Notes: generated from the sequence alone by a model not told the origin. 64,000 nucleotides of DNA from Dysosmobacter segnis (GCF_014297285.1 NZ_JACOQI010000014.1:1-64000), one strand, 5' to 3'; positions 27,286 through 36,611 are shown, numbered from the stretch's first letter. Translations and numbers: made by a program.

Positions 27286-27329
27286 AAAAAAACACCTTCA
27301 GGACGTGGAACACCACATCCGAAAGTGTT
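27286..27329 (-). terminator. Leader terminator before the solute-binding lipoprotein gene
   Basis: On the minus strand a long stem (arms 27291-27308 and 27313-27329, loop TGTT) is followed by seven Ts at 27286-27292, only about 50 bases before the start codon. It probably acts on the riboswitch transcript. Confidence 0.75.
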
Positions 27330-27490
27330 TCGTTCTCAGAATATCAGGTTTTGGACACCGCAAGCACACAGAGAAGTCTCTGCGCAGCTTTGATCGATCC
27401 TGCCGCCAAATAGCTCCATGCCTGCCAGCTCCCGCGTTTCAAAAATCCGCAAAGCAGCCGGGTCCAGCAAAAAATGACGGCGGCCCGTCG

Positions 27491-27560
27491 TCGGCAGCTG
27501 GCTGACCCGGTGGGTCCCTTTAGCTTTGCGTCACCGGCTTGCGCCGGGTTTGCCTGCGAT
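27491..27560 (-). promoter_or_regulatory. Cyclic di-GMP-I riboswitch (GEMM-I)
   Basis: The minus strand shows the class hallmarks in order: GGCAAACC, a P1b stem capped by a GCAA tetraloop (CCGGCGCAAGCCGG), GACGCAAAGC, and the P2-side AGCCAGCTGCCGA. These match the conserved core of the GEMM-I aptamer. A weak hairpin with six Ts (27469-27490) follows, and a stronger terminator lies at 27286-27329. It controls the lipoprotein-kinase operon. Confidence 0.92.
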
Positions 27561-27573
27561 TCACTTATAGAAA

Positions 27574-27602
27574 ATAATAACACAGCCTTGCGCGGTTGAC
27601 AA
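27574..27602 (-). promoter_or_regulatory. SigA promoter of the c-di-GMP riboswitch operon
   Basis: On the minus strand TTGTCA (27597-27602) and TATTAT (27574-27579) are 17 bases apart, placing the start of transcription just before the aptamer. Confidence 0.75.
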
Positions 27603-27751
27603 GAGTTCGTTAAGAAATATCTAAAGAATTTTAAGCTTTTCGCAACCTATCGGGCGTGATCCCGGGGCTTTGAACCGTAATTGAAGGGTCTAAGCCCAAG
27701 GCAGACCCTGAAAACGCAGATCCCCTTCGGGGTTTTGCCCGGTGCCGGCAG

Positions 27752-27800
27752 AAAAAGAGTTCCGTTTTTGCCGATTATGGCAAAAGCGGAACTCTTTTTT
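27752..27800 (-). terminator. Bidirectional terminator after the second hybrid kinase gene
   Basis: A 17-bp stem with one mismatch (27756-27772 with 27779-27795), with T-runs on both sides. Between here and the riboswitch promoter (27603-27751) only a small hairpin (AGGGTCT/AGACCCT, 27685-27709) is seen. Confidence 0.85.
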
Positions 27801-27834
27801 GCGCTTTCTGCTCCGGACGTGCGGCTCGGCGGCG

Positions 27835-30405
27835 TTACCGCATCAGCTCCGACAGAACGCGGAACAGCTTCGGCAGGTCCAGCGGCTTGGCAATATGGCC
27901 GTTCATCCCGGCATTCAGCGCGTTTTTCCGGTCATCCTCAAAGGCGTTGGCCGTCATGGCCACGATGGGAACGCTGGCCTTCTCCTTGTCCGAAAGGGCG
28001 CGGATACGGCGGGTGGCCTCATAGCCGTCCATCACCGGCATCTGTATATCCATCAGGATCAGATCGTACCGGTCCGCAGGGGCATTCTCCACTTTTTCCA
28101 GAGCGATCTGCCCGTTTTCCGCCGTGTCCACCTCGAAGCCGGCCTCCTGCAAAATGGTGGAGGCGATCTCCAGATTCAGCTCGTTGTCCTCCACCACCAG
28201 CAGCTTCTTTCCGGAGAAATCCGGTCCTTTTTCTGCCGCGGCCGACGCATCCTCCGCGCCGAAGGGCTTCGCCAACACGCTGCGCAGCTCGGACATAAAG
28301 AGCGGTTTCGCACAGAAGGCCGTCACACCGGCCTCCTTCGCTTCCGTCTCGATATCCGTCCAGTCATAGGCGGTGAGAATGATGATGGGCGTCGCATCCC
28401 CGATGATTTTGCGGACCTGACGCACCACCTCGATGCCGTTCATATCCGGAATCAGCCAGTCGATGATATAGACGCTGAAGGCGTCCCCCTGCTCCATGGC
28501 GTCCTTGGCCCGGATGACCGCCTCCTTGCCGGAGATGGTCCAATCCGGCCGCATCCCGATGGACTGCAGCATCTTGCTGACGTTCAGACAGGTGCCGGTA
28601 TCGTCATCCGCCACCAGGGCACGGAGGCCCTCCAGCTGGGCGATCTGCTTCGGCTCCTGCTTCTCTCCGCTGACGGGGAACCGCAGTGCCACCACGAATT
28701 CCGAGCCCTTCCCGGGCTCGCTCTCCACGGTGATGGTCCCCCCCATCATATCCACAAGGCTCTTGGTGATGGACATTCCCAGACCGGTGCCCTGGGTCTT
28801 GCTGACGGTGGAGGTCTCCTCCCGGGAGAACTGCTCAAAGATATGCTTCCGGAACTCCTCACTGATGCCGATGCCGTTGTCCCGGATGTGGAATTCATAG
28901 TCCGCATACCCCTTCGGCGCGGTGGGCTCCTCCACGATCCGCAGGCTGACCATACCGCCGGTGGGCGTGAATTTCACGGCGTTGGACAGGATGTTCAGCA
29001 GGATCTGGTTGAGCCGCATGGGGTCGGCAATGACCTGCTCATCCACAACATCGATGGTATCGATGAACAGGGACAGCCGCTTGGCAACGATGTTCGACTG
29101 AACGATGTCCCGGATGTCATGCACCAGATCCGGCAGATACACCGGCTTTGTCTCCAGGGTGACCCGACCGCTTTCGATGCGGCTCATATCCAGCACATCG
29201 TTGATGAGGGACAGCAGATGCTGGCTGGCGGTGGAGATCTTTTTCAGGTAATCAATGACCTGATCCCGGTTGTCAATATGGGTGGCCGCCAAAGAGGTGA
29301 AGCCGATGATGGCGTTCATCGGTGTGCGGATATCGTGGGACATATTGAACAGGAACTCCCGCTTGGCGCGGTTCGCCGCCGCCTCATGGCGGACGGCAAG
29401 CTCCAGCTCGGCATTCTTCTGCTCCAGAGATTCCTTATAAGCCTGCTCGGACTTCTCCTGCCGGAGCTGGAATTTCCGGGCGGTGCTCCAGCGGAGCCCC
29501 AGGACCAGCACCAGGATCAGGATATACGCAGCCAGAGCCATCGTCAGGTTCGGCGAGGTGGCGCTGTCGATCTGCCTGGCGGGAACGTATGCATAAAGAT
29601 AGTAATTCCGCCCGTGGCTATACATGCCATAGTACTGCCCCATACCGTTTCCGACGTTCACAAATGTCAGCTTTTCCGACTGATTACTCTTTCGGATCGA
29701 CTGGATCAGCCGGTCGTCGGAAACGTCCTTTCCGATGAGCTCCGGGTCATTGGACGCCTCCACCCGGCTCCCCTTTACCACAAGGAAGGTCGCCACGGTG
29801 TCGGCGTCATAGCCGTTCAGCAGAGTTTGGACGGACAGAACGGACTTCTGGGAAAAGGACGCCAGCGTATGGCGGTAGGCCAGCACCGCGCCGGTGTTAT
29901 TGGCGCAGCTATGTACAGCGATATCGGCATAGGAGCCGTCCTCCAGATATACCCGCTTCACATAGGTCTTCTGGGGATAGCCGATGACGTCAAGGACCGA
30001 CGCCCGTTCCAGGTCGGTCCGGAGCCGGGCGTAGCCGATGCCGTGCTCCGTGTACTCGCACACCACGTTCCCCTGCTGATCCAGTACGGAAATTCCTGTA
30101 AGCCACAGCTTGTCGGCATACACCTCCAGCTCCGCCTCGCTGCAGTCCAGAGAGATCTCCTCCAGCGTCCGAATGACGGTACTGCCCCGCATCAGGCTTT
30201 TGGCGACGGCAATATTGTTGTAGTTCACATAGCTGTCCGTCTGATCCTTGATAAATTCGACTGTGGTCGTCAGCCGTTCCTCGCACCGGCGGATATCCAC
30301 CTTGTGGGAGAAGGTGTACACCACGCTCAAAGCAATGATCCCCACCGCAAGACAGGCATACCAGAACCTTGCGCTGAACATGCTCTGTGTTTTTTCACTG
30401 CCCAA
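27835..30405 (-). CDS. Hybrid sensor histidine kinase with two receiver domains
   Basis: An 856-residue membrane kinase. N-terminal helix (about 12-32), extracellular Cache-like sensor (about 35-255), second helix (about 258-280), coiled coil, HisKA with NMSHDIRTPMNAI (about 345), HATPase with DNGIGISEEF and GTGLGMSI, then two receivers (Asp in IIDWLIPDMNG and LILMDIQMPVMDG). The start is a TTG at 30405: GGAGGT lies 8 bases before it and it overlaps the stop of the solute-binding gene; an internal ATG at 30381 lacks a ribosome site. Last gene of a five-gene operon (Hpt, REC-HD-GYP-GGDEF, cytosolic kinase, binding lipoprotein, this kinase). Confidence 0.92.
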   Translation of the reverse strand: MGSEKTQSMFSARFWYACLAVGIIALSVVYTFSHKVDIRRCEERLTTTVEFIKDQTDSYVNYNNIAVAKSLMRGSTVIRTLEEISLDCSEAELEVYADKLWLTGISVLDQQGNVVCEYTEHGIGYARLRTDLERASVLDVIGYPQKTYVKRVYLEDGSYADIAVHSCANNTGAVLAYRHTLASFSQKSVLSVQTLLNGYDADTVATFLVVKGSRVEASNDPELIGKDVSDDRLIQSIRKSNQSEKLTFVNVGNGMGQYYGMYSHGRNYYLYAYVPARQIDSATSPNLTMALAAYILILVLVLGLRWSTARKFQLRQEKSEQAYKESLEQKNAELELAVRHEAAANRAKREFLFNMSHDIRTPMNAIIGFTSLAATHIDNRDQVIDYLKKISTASQHLLSLINDVLDMSRIESGRVTLETKPVYLPDLVHDIRDIVQSNIVAKRLSLFIDTIDVVDEQVIADPMRLNQILLNILSNAVKFTPTGGMVSLRIVEEPTAPKGYADYEFHIRDNGIGISEEFRKHIFEQFSREETSTVSKTQGTGLGMSITKSLVDMMGGTITVESEPGKGSEFVVALRFPVSGEKQEPKQIAQLEGLRALVADDDTGTCLNVSKMLQSIGMRPDWTISGKEAVIRAKDAMEQGDAFSVYIIDWLIPDMNGIEVVRQVRKIIGDATPIIILTAYDWTDIETEAKEAGVTAFCAKPLFMSELRSVLAKPFGAEDASAAAEKGPDFSGKKLLVVEDNELNLEIASTILQEAGFEVDTAENGQIALEKVENAPADRYDLILMDIQMPVMDGYEATRRIRALSDKEKASVPIVAMTANAFEDDRKNALNAGMNGHIAKPLDLPKLFRVLSELMR

Positions 30406-31195
30406 GGCTCTCTACCTCCAGATAGGTTTCGGGGTGCTCCAGATATCTGCCGAGGATCTCCTGCAGAGTGCCGTCCTGCCGCATCTGGGCAAAGGTCTCC
30501 GTCAGCCTTTGGGCCAGCCCACGGTTATCATTGTTGGAAAAGGCGACGCCGATCCCGGTGACCAGCAGGGGCTTGTCCAGAATACGGAACTCCGCCCCGT
30601 AGTCCTCCATATATTGCAGAATGGCCATCTCATGGGCGGCAACAGCGTCCACATAGCCGCAGTCCAGCGCGGCGTACTGCACGCCACGGTCCTCCAGGCT
30701 GATGATGGCCCCGAACTCCGGGATATCGGCGATCCGGTGGTGGAGGAACAGATCCTCCGGCTTTCCGGTGGACTGCACGGCAATGGTCTTTCCGGCCAGA
30801 TCGCCCATGGTGTAAATATCGCTGCCCGCGTCCACGGCGATCACCTGGCGGCTGATCGCGTAGGGCCCGGCCCACTGGTAGTCATACTCCCGGCCGCTCA
30901 TGGAAAAGCAGCCCCAGATGCAGTCGATCTCGCCGCTGTCCACCAGTGTTTTCTTCTGTTCCCAGTCGATGGTGGTGAACACCGCCTGATACCCCATCCG
31001 CCGGAAGGCCTCCGTAGCGATCTCCACATCGATGCCGGTGGGGTCGCCGTTATCGTCCAGATAGACGTAGGGCGGGTAGGTATCGCTGCCGATGATGATC
31101 TCGGGGAGTGCGGGTTCCGGCTGCTGTGCGCCGCAGCCGCAGAGCAGCCCCACGGACAGCAGACAGGTCAAAATAAGTGCTGTGATGCGTTTCAT
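30395..31195 (-). CDS. Family 3 (amino-acid type) solute-binding lipoprotein
   Basis: A 266-residue lipoprotein with lipobox LLCGC (Cys about 20) and a periplasmic-binding fold of the bac_3 family (YPPYVYLDDNGDPTGIDVEI, then GEIDCIWGCFSM and a Gly-Lys-Thr-hinge). Such proteins bind polar amino acids. No permease or ATPase gene is near; the gene lies between two histidine kinases, so it probably presents a ligand to a kinase sensor domain. The ATG at 31195 (GAGGAAAA upstream) is preferred; a TTG at 31219 overlaps the preceding stop but has a poor ribosome site. Confidence 0.87.
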   Translation of the reverse strand: MKRITALILTCLLSVGLLCGCGAQQPEPALPEIIIGSDTYPPYVYLDDNGDPTGIDVEIATEAFRRMGYQAVFTTIDWEQKKTLVDSGEIDCIWGCFSMSGREYDYQWAGPYAISRQVIAVDAGSDIYTMGDLAGKTIAVQSTGKPEDLFLHHRIADIPEFGAIISLEDRGVQYAALDCGYVDAVAAHEMAILQYMEDYGAEFRILDKPLLVTGIGVAFSNNDNRGLAQRLTETFAQMRQDGTLQEILGRYLEHPETYLEVESLGQ

Positions 31196-31215
31196 GTATC
31201 TCGTTTTCCTCAGTT

Positions 31216-33636
31216 TCAAAGCAATTCCCGCAGCGTTTCCCGCAGGATCTCCGTATTGATGGGCTTGGCAATATGGCCGTTCATTCCCACGTTGAAGGCC
31301 TTCTGCCGGTCCTCGGCAAAGGCGTTGGCCGTCATGGCCACAATGGGGATCCCGGCTTTTTCCTTATCCGGCAGGCCGCGGATCGCCAGCGTCGCCTGAT
31401 AGCCGTCCATATTGGGCATCTGAATGTCCATCAGGATCAGGCCGTAGGTCCCAGCCGCCTCATGCTGATACCGGTCCACGCAGTCGGCGCCGTCTACGGC
31501 CCGATCCACCGTAAAGCCCATATCCTGCAAAAATGCGGTGGCGATCTCCGCGTTTAGGTCATTGTCCTTCGCCAGCAGCAGCCGCTTCCCGGTGAGGCAG
31601 TGGTCAGACTGCTCCTCCGTCCCGGCGGGCGTCTTCTCACAGTGCGCCTGGTCCGCCAGCTTATGGGTCAGCGTCACAGTGAATTTCGACCCCTTCCCCT
31701 GCTCGCTTTCCACGGTGATCGTGCCGCCCATCAGCTCCACAAGGCTCCGGACGATGGGCATACCCAGTCCGGTTCCCAGCACTTTGCCCGCAGTGGTGTT
31801 CCGCTCTCTGGAGAAGGGCTCAAACAGATGAGGCAGAAACTCCCGGCTGATGCCGATGCCGGTATCGGCCACCTCGGTACGCAGCGTCACGTGTCCCGGC
31901 TGAGCGCAGGGCAACTCCTCGGTGGTGACCGTGACGGTCCCACCGGGTGGGGTGTACTTGACGGCGTTGCTGATCAGGTTTGTAAAGAGCTCCTGCAGCT
32001 TTGTAACGTCGCATAGAATATCCAGATTCGTCGCCTTCTGCACTCTGGTCAGTGTCAGATTCTTTTTCCGGGCCTCCCCCTGGAAAACGGCGACGATCTT
32101 GCCGACGACATCTCCCACGCGGTTGTAGTCTTCATTCAGTTCCAGCCGCCCGCTCTCGATCTTCGTCATGTCCAGCACGTTGTTGATGATGGACAGCAGC
32201 AGGCTGCCGGACTCCTCGATCATCTCCTGATAGTGGAGCAGCTTGGGGTCCGTCAGTTCCTTCCGCATCAGGTGCGCGTAGCCCAGAATGGCATTCATGG
32301 GCGTGCGGATGTCATGGGACATATTCAGCAGAAAGGCGGTCTTGGCCTCGTTGGCTTTTTCCGTCGCCTGATAGGCGATCTTCAGCTTCTGGCGTTCCAA
32401 TTCCTGCCGCTTTTCCTTGGTGACGTTTCTGGTCACATAGAGGATGTGGGTGACCCGTCCGGCTTCATCCCGCCGCTTTTCGATAAACCGGGCCATGTAC
32501 CAGTTGCCGTTGGTGGCTAAATAATCCATCCCCACCGTATCGGTATCCGCCAGCCGGTCCGGCACCGTGGACAGGTCAAAGAACTGCCGGACCGCCAGCC
32601 GGTACTCCGGGTCCACAAAGGTGCTGCACAGCTCGTTCAGCTTCTGCTGGGCCATGCCCCGGTGTCCCGTCAGGCGATGTACGGAGTTGTCGCTGGAGAT
32701 CTCCTCATAGAAGTTCTTTTTCAGGTCGATCCGGAAAATGGAGAAATACAGCCGGCTCACAGAGGAGATGATCTCGTGATCCAGCTCCGCCTCCTGCCGG
32801 GCGGTCTGCGCCTCCCGCAGAGCCCGCTGGAAGCGCTCCCGCGTCTCATGCTTTTCATCGGTGTTGACGAAGATCCCGTCAAAGAACTCCGGGGACCCGT
32901 CCGCACGGCGGGACAGGCCGCCGGTGGTGTGGAACCAGTGGTAGGTGCCGTCCTTGTGGCGCAGGCGGTATTCCACGTCAAAGGGCTGCTCCCCCGTGGT
33001 ATCCTCCACCACCGCTTCGTAAGCGCTCAGGACCCGCGCCTCATCCTCCGGGTGGAGCTGTCTGGTCCACGCTTCAAAGGCATTGGGAAACTCCTTTTCC
33101 GAGTGGAAGCCCAGCATCTGCCGCAGCGTGTCGGACCATTCCACGGAGACCCGCTCCCACCGGTCATTGAACGTCAGGTGCCAGGCGCCGGAGGACATGG
33201 ACTTGTGGATATTCCGAAAGGAGACGATCTGCTCCTCCAGCTTTTTCCGATAGGTGTCCTCCTTCCAGGAGTTCCGCAGAAGCAGGGCGCACTCGCCTGC
33301 CTCGTCGATGGGCAGGCAGTCGATATACAGATGAAATTTCCGCGCCTCGTCCTGTGCCTCCAGCCTTGCGGGGCTCTTTTCAAAGGCCGCCGTATAAAAC
33401 GGTCCCATCCACTCGCTTGCGCCATCCGGGCGCAGCGTCAGGAAGCTGTTGCTCACCAGCTCCGCCCGGGTCCGCCCCGTCAGCGTTTCCAACGCCTGAT
33501 TGCAGCAGAGAAAGCTCCAGTCTGCCGGGCGGCCGGTCTCATCCAGTTCCACGCGAACAATGCCAAAAGGCAGGGAGCTGTCTTTGAACATGGTGATTAG
33601 GGCTTCTTTTCCGCAATTCTGCACCGCAGTCTCCAC
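31216..33636 (-). CDS. Cytosolic PAS hybrid histidine kinase with receiver domain
   Basis: An 806-residue kinase without signal peptide or membrane helix. Three PAS-like regions (about 15-120; 140-260 with LRHKDGTYHWFHTTGG; 290-410), HisKA with NMSHDIRTPMNAI (about 445), HATPase with DTGIGISREF and GTGLGMPI, and one receiver (Asp in LILMDIQMPNMDG). The first acidic residue of the receiver is Lys (LLLAKDNDLN instead of the usual Glu-Asp pair), which should weaken Mg binding and phosphorylation. The start is a GTG at 33636; a second GTG at 33624 has the better-spaced GGTGGAG. Central gene of the operon. Confidence 0.9.
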   Translation of the reverse strand: METAVQNCGKEALITMFKDSSLPFGIVRVELDETGRPADWSFLCCNQALETLTGRTRAELVSNSFLTLRPDGASEWMGPFYTAAFEKSPARLEAQDEARKFHLYIDCLPIDEAGECALLLRNSWKEDTYRKKLEEQIVSFRNIHKSMSSGAWHLTFNDRWERVSVEWSDTLRQMLGFHSEKEFPNAFEAWTRQLHPEDEARVLSAYEAVVEDTTGEQPFDVEYRLRHKDGTYHWFHTTGGLSRRADGSPEFFDGIFVNTDEKHETRERFQRALREAQTARQEAELDHEIISSVSRLYFSIFRIDLKKNFYEEISSDNSVHRLTGHRGMAQQKLNELCSTFVDPEYRLAVRQFFDLSTVPDRLADTDTVGMDYLATNGNWYMARFIEKRRDEAGRVTHILYVTRNVTKEKRQELERQKLKIAYQATEKANEAKTAFLLNMSHDIRTPMNAILGYAHLMRKELTDPKLLHYQEMIEESGSLLLSIINNVLDMTKIESGRLELNEDYNRVGDVVGKIVAVFQGEARKKNLTLTRVQKATNLDILCDVTKLQELFTNLISNAVKYTPPGGTVTVTTEELPCAQPGHVTLRTEVADTGIGISREFLPHLFEPFSRERNTTAGKVLGTGLGMPIVRSLVELMGGTITVESEQGKGSKFTVTLTHKLADQAHCEKTPAGTEEQSDHCLTGKRLLLAKDNDLNAEIATAFLQDMGFTVDRAVDGADCVDRYQHEAAGTYGLILMDIQMPNMDGYQATLAIRGLPDKEKAGIPIVAMTANAFAEDRQKAFNVGMNGHIAKPINTEILRETLRELL

Positions 33637-33663
33637 CTTCCTGTTTCGATTGAATATTCATGC

Positions 33664-36096
33664 TTATTTATCGCGGATTTTTATATTTTCTTCCATTTTC
33701 GGGGGGGGGGTGACATGTTCCCCTTCTGTATAATATTTCTCTTTATTTTCATACATCAGGTAGTCCGCCTGACGGATGGCCTCCGCAAGGGGATGCACGC
33801 CGCTGACGCCGCCGATGCTGACGGACAGGTGCAGCTCCGGATACTCCGGAATGACGATCCGGCGGACCGCCTCCCGGATCTCGTTCTGCTTCCGCACAAA
33901 AATATGCTCGTCCATTTTGGGAAACAGCAGTAAAAATTCGTCGCCGCCGTAGCGGATCAGCGTATCCGTACTGCGGATGCAGGAGTGGATCGCGGCGACA
34001 ATGTCCCGCAGGACGGTGTCTCCGGTTTGGTGGCCGTAGGCGTCATTTACCTGCTTGAAGCTGTCCACGTCGATGATCGCCACATGCTCCATGCCCTCCA
34101 GATGGGAGCGGTAGGACTCAAAATACCGCCGGGCATAGGTGTTCGTGAGCGGGTCCATGAACAGCTCCATGTTCTCGGCCCGGCTGTGATCCAGCAGGAG
34201 CCGGGTGCCGTTGGCGTCGATCCAGCGGCCCTCACTCAGCTTGGACAGCATTTCCAGCACACAGGGCATCCCATTCAGGCACAGGTATTTGGAAATGACG
34301 AAGTACATATCCGTATTGGTAAATTCCAGCTTGTTCAGGGTCGTTTTCTGGGCGAGTGCCCGGGAGGAAATGCAGTTGGCGCAGCTGCGGCCGTTGTCCC
34401 AGAAGGCCGCGCAGTGGCTGCCGTTGGGATGGAGAACGCCCTGCTCGTCCAATTCCAACACGGAATTGGTAGTGGGGTCTACGAGGCGAACAACATCGAA
34501 TACCATTCTCAGACGGCGCATCTCCGCCGCGAGGGCCAGCGTGCCGTCCTCCGTATTCACGTCCGCAGCCGACAGCAGCAGCGGCTTTTTGACGGAGAGC
34601 TGCGGGTCCACCAGTTGACCCACGGCGCCCACATAGTGCTCCGGCTGCCGGTCGGACCACAGCGTCCGCACCCGCAGGTCGCACCAGTGATGCTCCGTGC
34701 CGCAGGGCAGCAGCAGGCTCACGGAAAATTCCGGTGTTTCCTTGGTCGTGGCAGCCATCGCCTCCTGCAGCCGGTGGAAATCCTTCTGACTCAGGCGGCA
34801 GAAGCACTCCGGGTGAGCAGCGTTCTTCACCGTATGGCGGTACTGGGGCGGTTCATCCCAATTGGTGATGTCCGCCAGACCGGAAAGCGCATCGAACTCA
34901 AACTGGATCCCGCCGCTGCAGGACGCGAAGAAGTCGATGCGCTCCTGCAAGGACTCCAGTATCCGCTGCACCCGGTCATTCCGCGGCAGATCGGCCCGGG
35001 CCAGAAGCTCATCGGACAGCCGGTTCACCTCCAGCCGGTAGGGATCTCCGTCCAGCGGGACATGGGACGTAATGCGGAGCCGGGGCGATACGTCCGCCAG
35101 ACATTCCAGCAGCAGCGGATTGAAGGCGCCGCACTCTCCGCCCAGGATCATGGCGATGGCCGTATCGTGGTCAAAGGCTTTTTTGTAGCACCGCTCGCTG
35201 GTCAGCGCGTTGTAGACATCTGCCAGTGCCACCACCTGCGCGGCGATGGGGATCCGTTCTCCCCGCAGCCCGTCCGGGTAGCCGTGGCCGTCCCACCGCT
35301 CATGGTGCCAGCGGCAGATCTCCAAAGCGTAACGGAACAGCGGCTTTTCCTGTCCGAAGGTCATCTGCTCCAGGATCACCGCGCCGGCTGCCGCGTGGGT
35401 CTTCATCACAGCGAATTCCTCCGAGGTCAGCTTCCCCGGCTTATTCAAAATCTCCTCCGGAATGGTGATCTTGCCGATATCATGGAGGGCGGAAGCCGTT
35501 TTGATCAGGGCGATGTCCTCCTCGGAAAGGTGGTAGGCCTTCGTCTTCTCTACCAGCCGGCGGAGCAGCAGCTCCGTTATGCTGCGGATGTTGCGGATAT
35601 GGTCGCCGCCCTCATGGTTGCGGAACTCCACCACATGACTGAGAATTCCCACCATCAGGTTGCTGTTTTCCTCTTTTTCCCGGATCTGGTCGGAAACCAG
35701 ATACATCAGCCGCTTCTGGTTGGCATAGAGCTTCAGGGTATTTTCCACGCGGTGGCGCACGATAAAGGTGTCGAAGGGGCGGCGGATATAGTCCGTAACG
35801 CCCATGGCGTATGCCTGCTGAATGGCCTGATTGGTCTCATCGGTGGAGATCATGATGACCGGGATCTCATCGATCCACCGGAAGCGGTTCATCTGCTCCA
35901 GCACCTGAAAGCCGTTCATCTCCGGCATATTGATGTCCAGCAGCATCAGATCCACCGTCAGCTTCTTTTCCATCAGCCGGACAGCCTCCCGCCCATTTTG
36001 AGCCTCAATATAGTGATACTGCTCTCCCAGGATCTCCATCAGCATCATGCGATTCAGTTCCGAATCGTCAACGATCAAGACCGTCTGTCGTTCCAT
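33664..36096 (-). CDS. Response regulator with HD-GYP phosphodiesterase and GGDEF cyclase domains
   Basis: An 810-residue cytosolic protein. Residues about 5-125: receiver (Asp in LMLLDINMPEMNG). About 150-330: HD-GYP c-di-GMP phosphodiesterase with HDIGKI and HHERWDGHGYPDGL intact. About 340-630: two PAS-like regions of unknown ligand. About 640-795: diguanylate cyclase with intact YGGDEF and an RxxD inhibitory site (RSTD) five residues before it. It can in principle both make and break c-di-GMP, with the receiver as switch. The ATG at 36096 has AGGAGGGG 8 bases upstream. The last residues are encoded over a G10 run. Likely output of the neighbouring kinases and a source of signal for the riboswitch operon. 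Confidence 0.93.
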   Translation of the reverse strand: MERQTVLIVDDSELNRMMLMEILGEQYHYIEAQNGREAVRLMEKKLTVDLMLLDINMPEMNGFQVLEQMNRFRWIDEIPVIMISTDETNQAIQQAYAMGVTDYIRRPFDTFIVRHRVENTLKLYANQKRLMYLVSDQIREKEENSNLMVGILSHVVEFRNHEGGDHIRNIRSITELLLRRLVEKTKAYHLSEEDIALIKTASALHDIGKITIPEEILNKPGKLTSEEFAVMKTHAAAGAVILEQMTFGQEKPLFRYALEICRWHHERWDGHGYPDGLRGERIPIAAQVVALADVYNALTSERCYKKAFDHDTAIAMILGGECGAFNPLLLECLADVSPRLRITSHVPLDGDPYRLEVNRLSDELLARADLPRNDRVQRILESLQERIDFFASCSGGIQFEFDALSGLADITNWDEPPQYRHTVKNAAHPECFCRLSQKDFHRLQEAMAATTKETPEFSVSLLLPCGTEHHWCDLRVRTLWSDRQPEHYVGAVGQLVDPQLSVKKPLLLSAADVNTEDGTLALAAEMRRLRMVFDVVRLVDPTTNSVLELDEQGVLHPNGSHCAAFWDNGRSCANCISSRALAQKTTLNKLEFTNTDMYFVISKYLCLNGMPCVLEMLSKLSEGRWIDANGTRLLLDHSRAENMELFMDPLTNTYARRYFESYRSHLEGMEHVAIIDVDSFKQVNDAYGHQTGDTVLRDIVAAIHSCIRSTDTLIRYGGDEFLLLFPKMDEHIFVRKQNEIREAVRRIVIPEYPELHLSVSIGGVSGVHPLAEAIRQADYLMYENKEKYYTEGEHVTPPPKMEENIKIRDK
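33701..33710. repeat. Homopolymer run of ten Gs inside the GGDEF gene
   Basis: Ten consecutive Gs on the plus strand encode Pro-Pro-Pro near the C-terminus of the REC-HD-GYP-GGDEF protein. Runs of this length can change by slippage; a shift would alter only the last dozen or so residues and the distance to the next gene. Confidence 0.9.
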
Positions 36097-36223
36097 ACAG
36101 CCATCCCCTCCTGCTTCCGCTTGCAAAAAAGCGTGTCAATGTCCGCTTTTTGTTTTCGTATATTCATGCACCGCAGGTCTTCGCCGCGATGTACCGCGGC
36201 GACGGCCTGCTTCCCTCCCCCGG

Positions 36224-36571
36224 TCAGTCCACTGCCCGGAGAAGCTCCACCGTTCTGTTGTACGCCTGCGCCAGCTGGTCGTAAAGTGCTTCGCTGCCGT
36301 CCAGCCGTCCGGCCCGCAGCAGCTCTGTCAGCTCGCTGGCCGGGGCGGTCAGATGGGAAAAGCCCAACGTCAGGCACAGACCCTTAATGGTATGCGCCGC
36401 CCGGAACGCCGTTTCCACGTCGCCCTGTTCCAGTGCTTTCGTCAGTTCCGCAAAGCTCTTGTCCTCCGGGAATTTCACGGCGAACTTCCGGATCATGGCT
36501 TCGCTGGGAATTCGCTGGAAAATCTCCTCAAAATCCGCGCCCATCGCCTGATAACACTGCTTGATCGTCAT
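36224..36571 (-). CDS. Hpt (histidine phosphotransfer) protein
   Basis: A 115-residue helical protein with the Hpt signature AAHTIKGLCLTLGF; His60 is the expected phosphate carrier. It would shuttle phosphate between the receivers of the hybrid kinases and the REC-HD-GYP-GGDEF regulator, whose gene starts 127 bases downstream. First gene of the operon, only 80 bases after the pilus operon; no separate promoter is obvious, so partial read-through from the pilus genes is possible. Confidence 0.88.
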   Translation of the reverse strand: MTIKQCYQAMGADFEEIFQRIPSEAMIRKFAVKFPEDKSFAELTKALEQGDVETAFRAAHTIKGLCLTLGFSHLTAPASELTELLRAGRLDGSEALYDQLAQAYNRTVELLRAVD

Positions 36572-36611
36572 TTTTGTGCCCCCATATCTGCTGTCAGCAT
36601 TTTTATGAATG

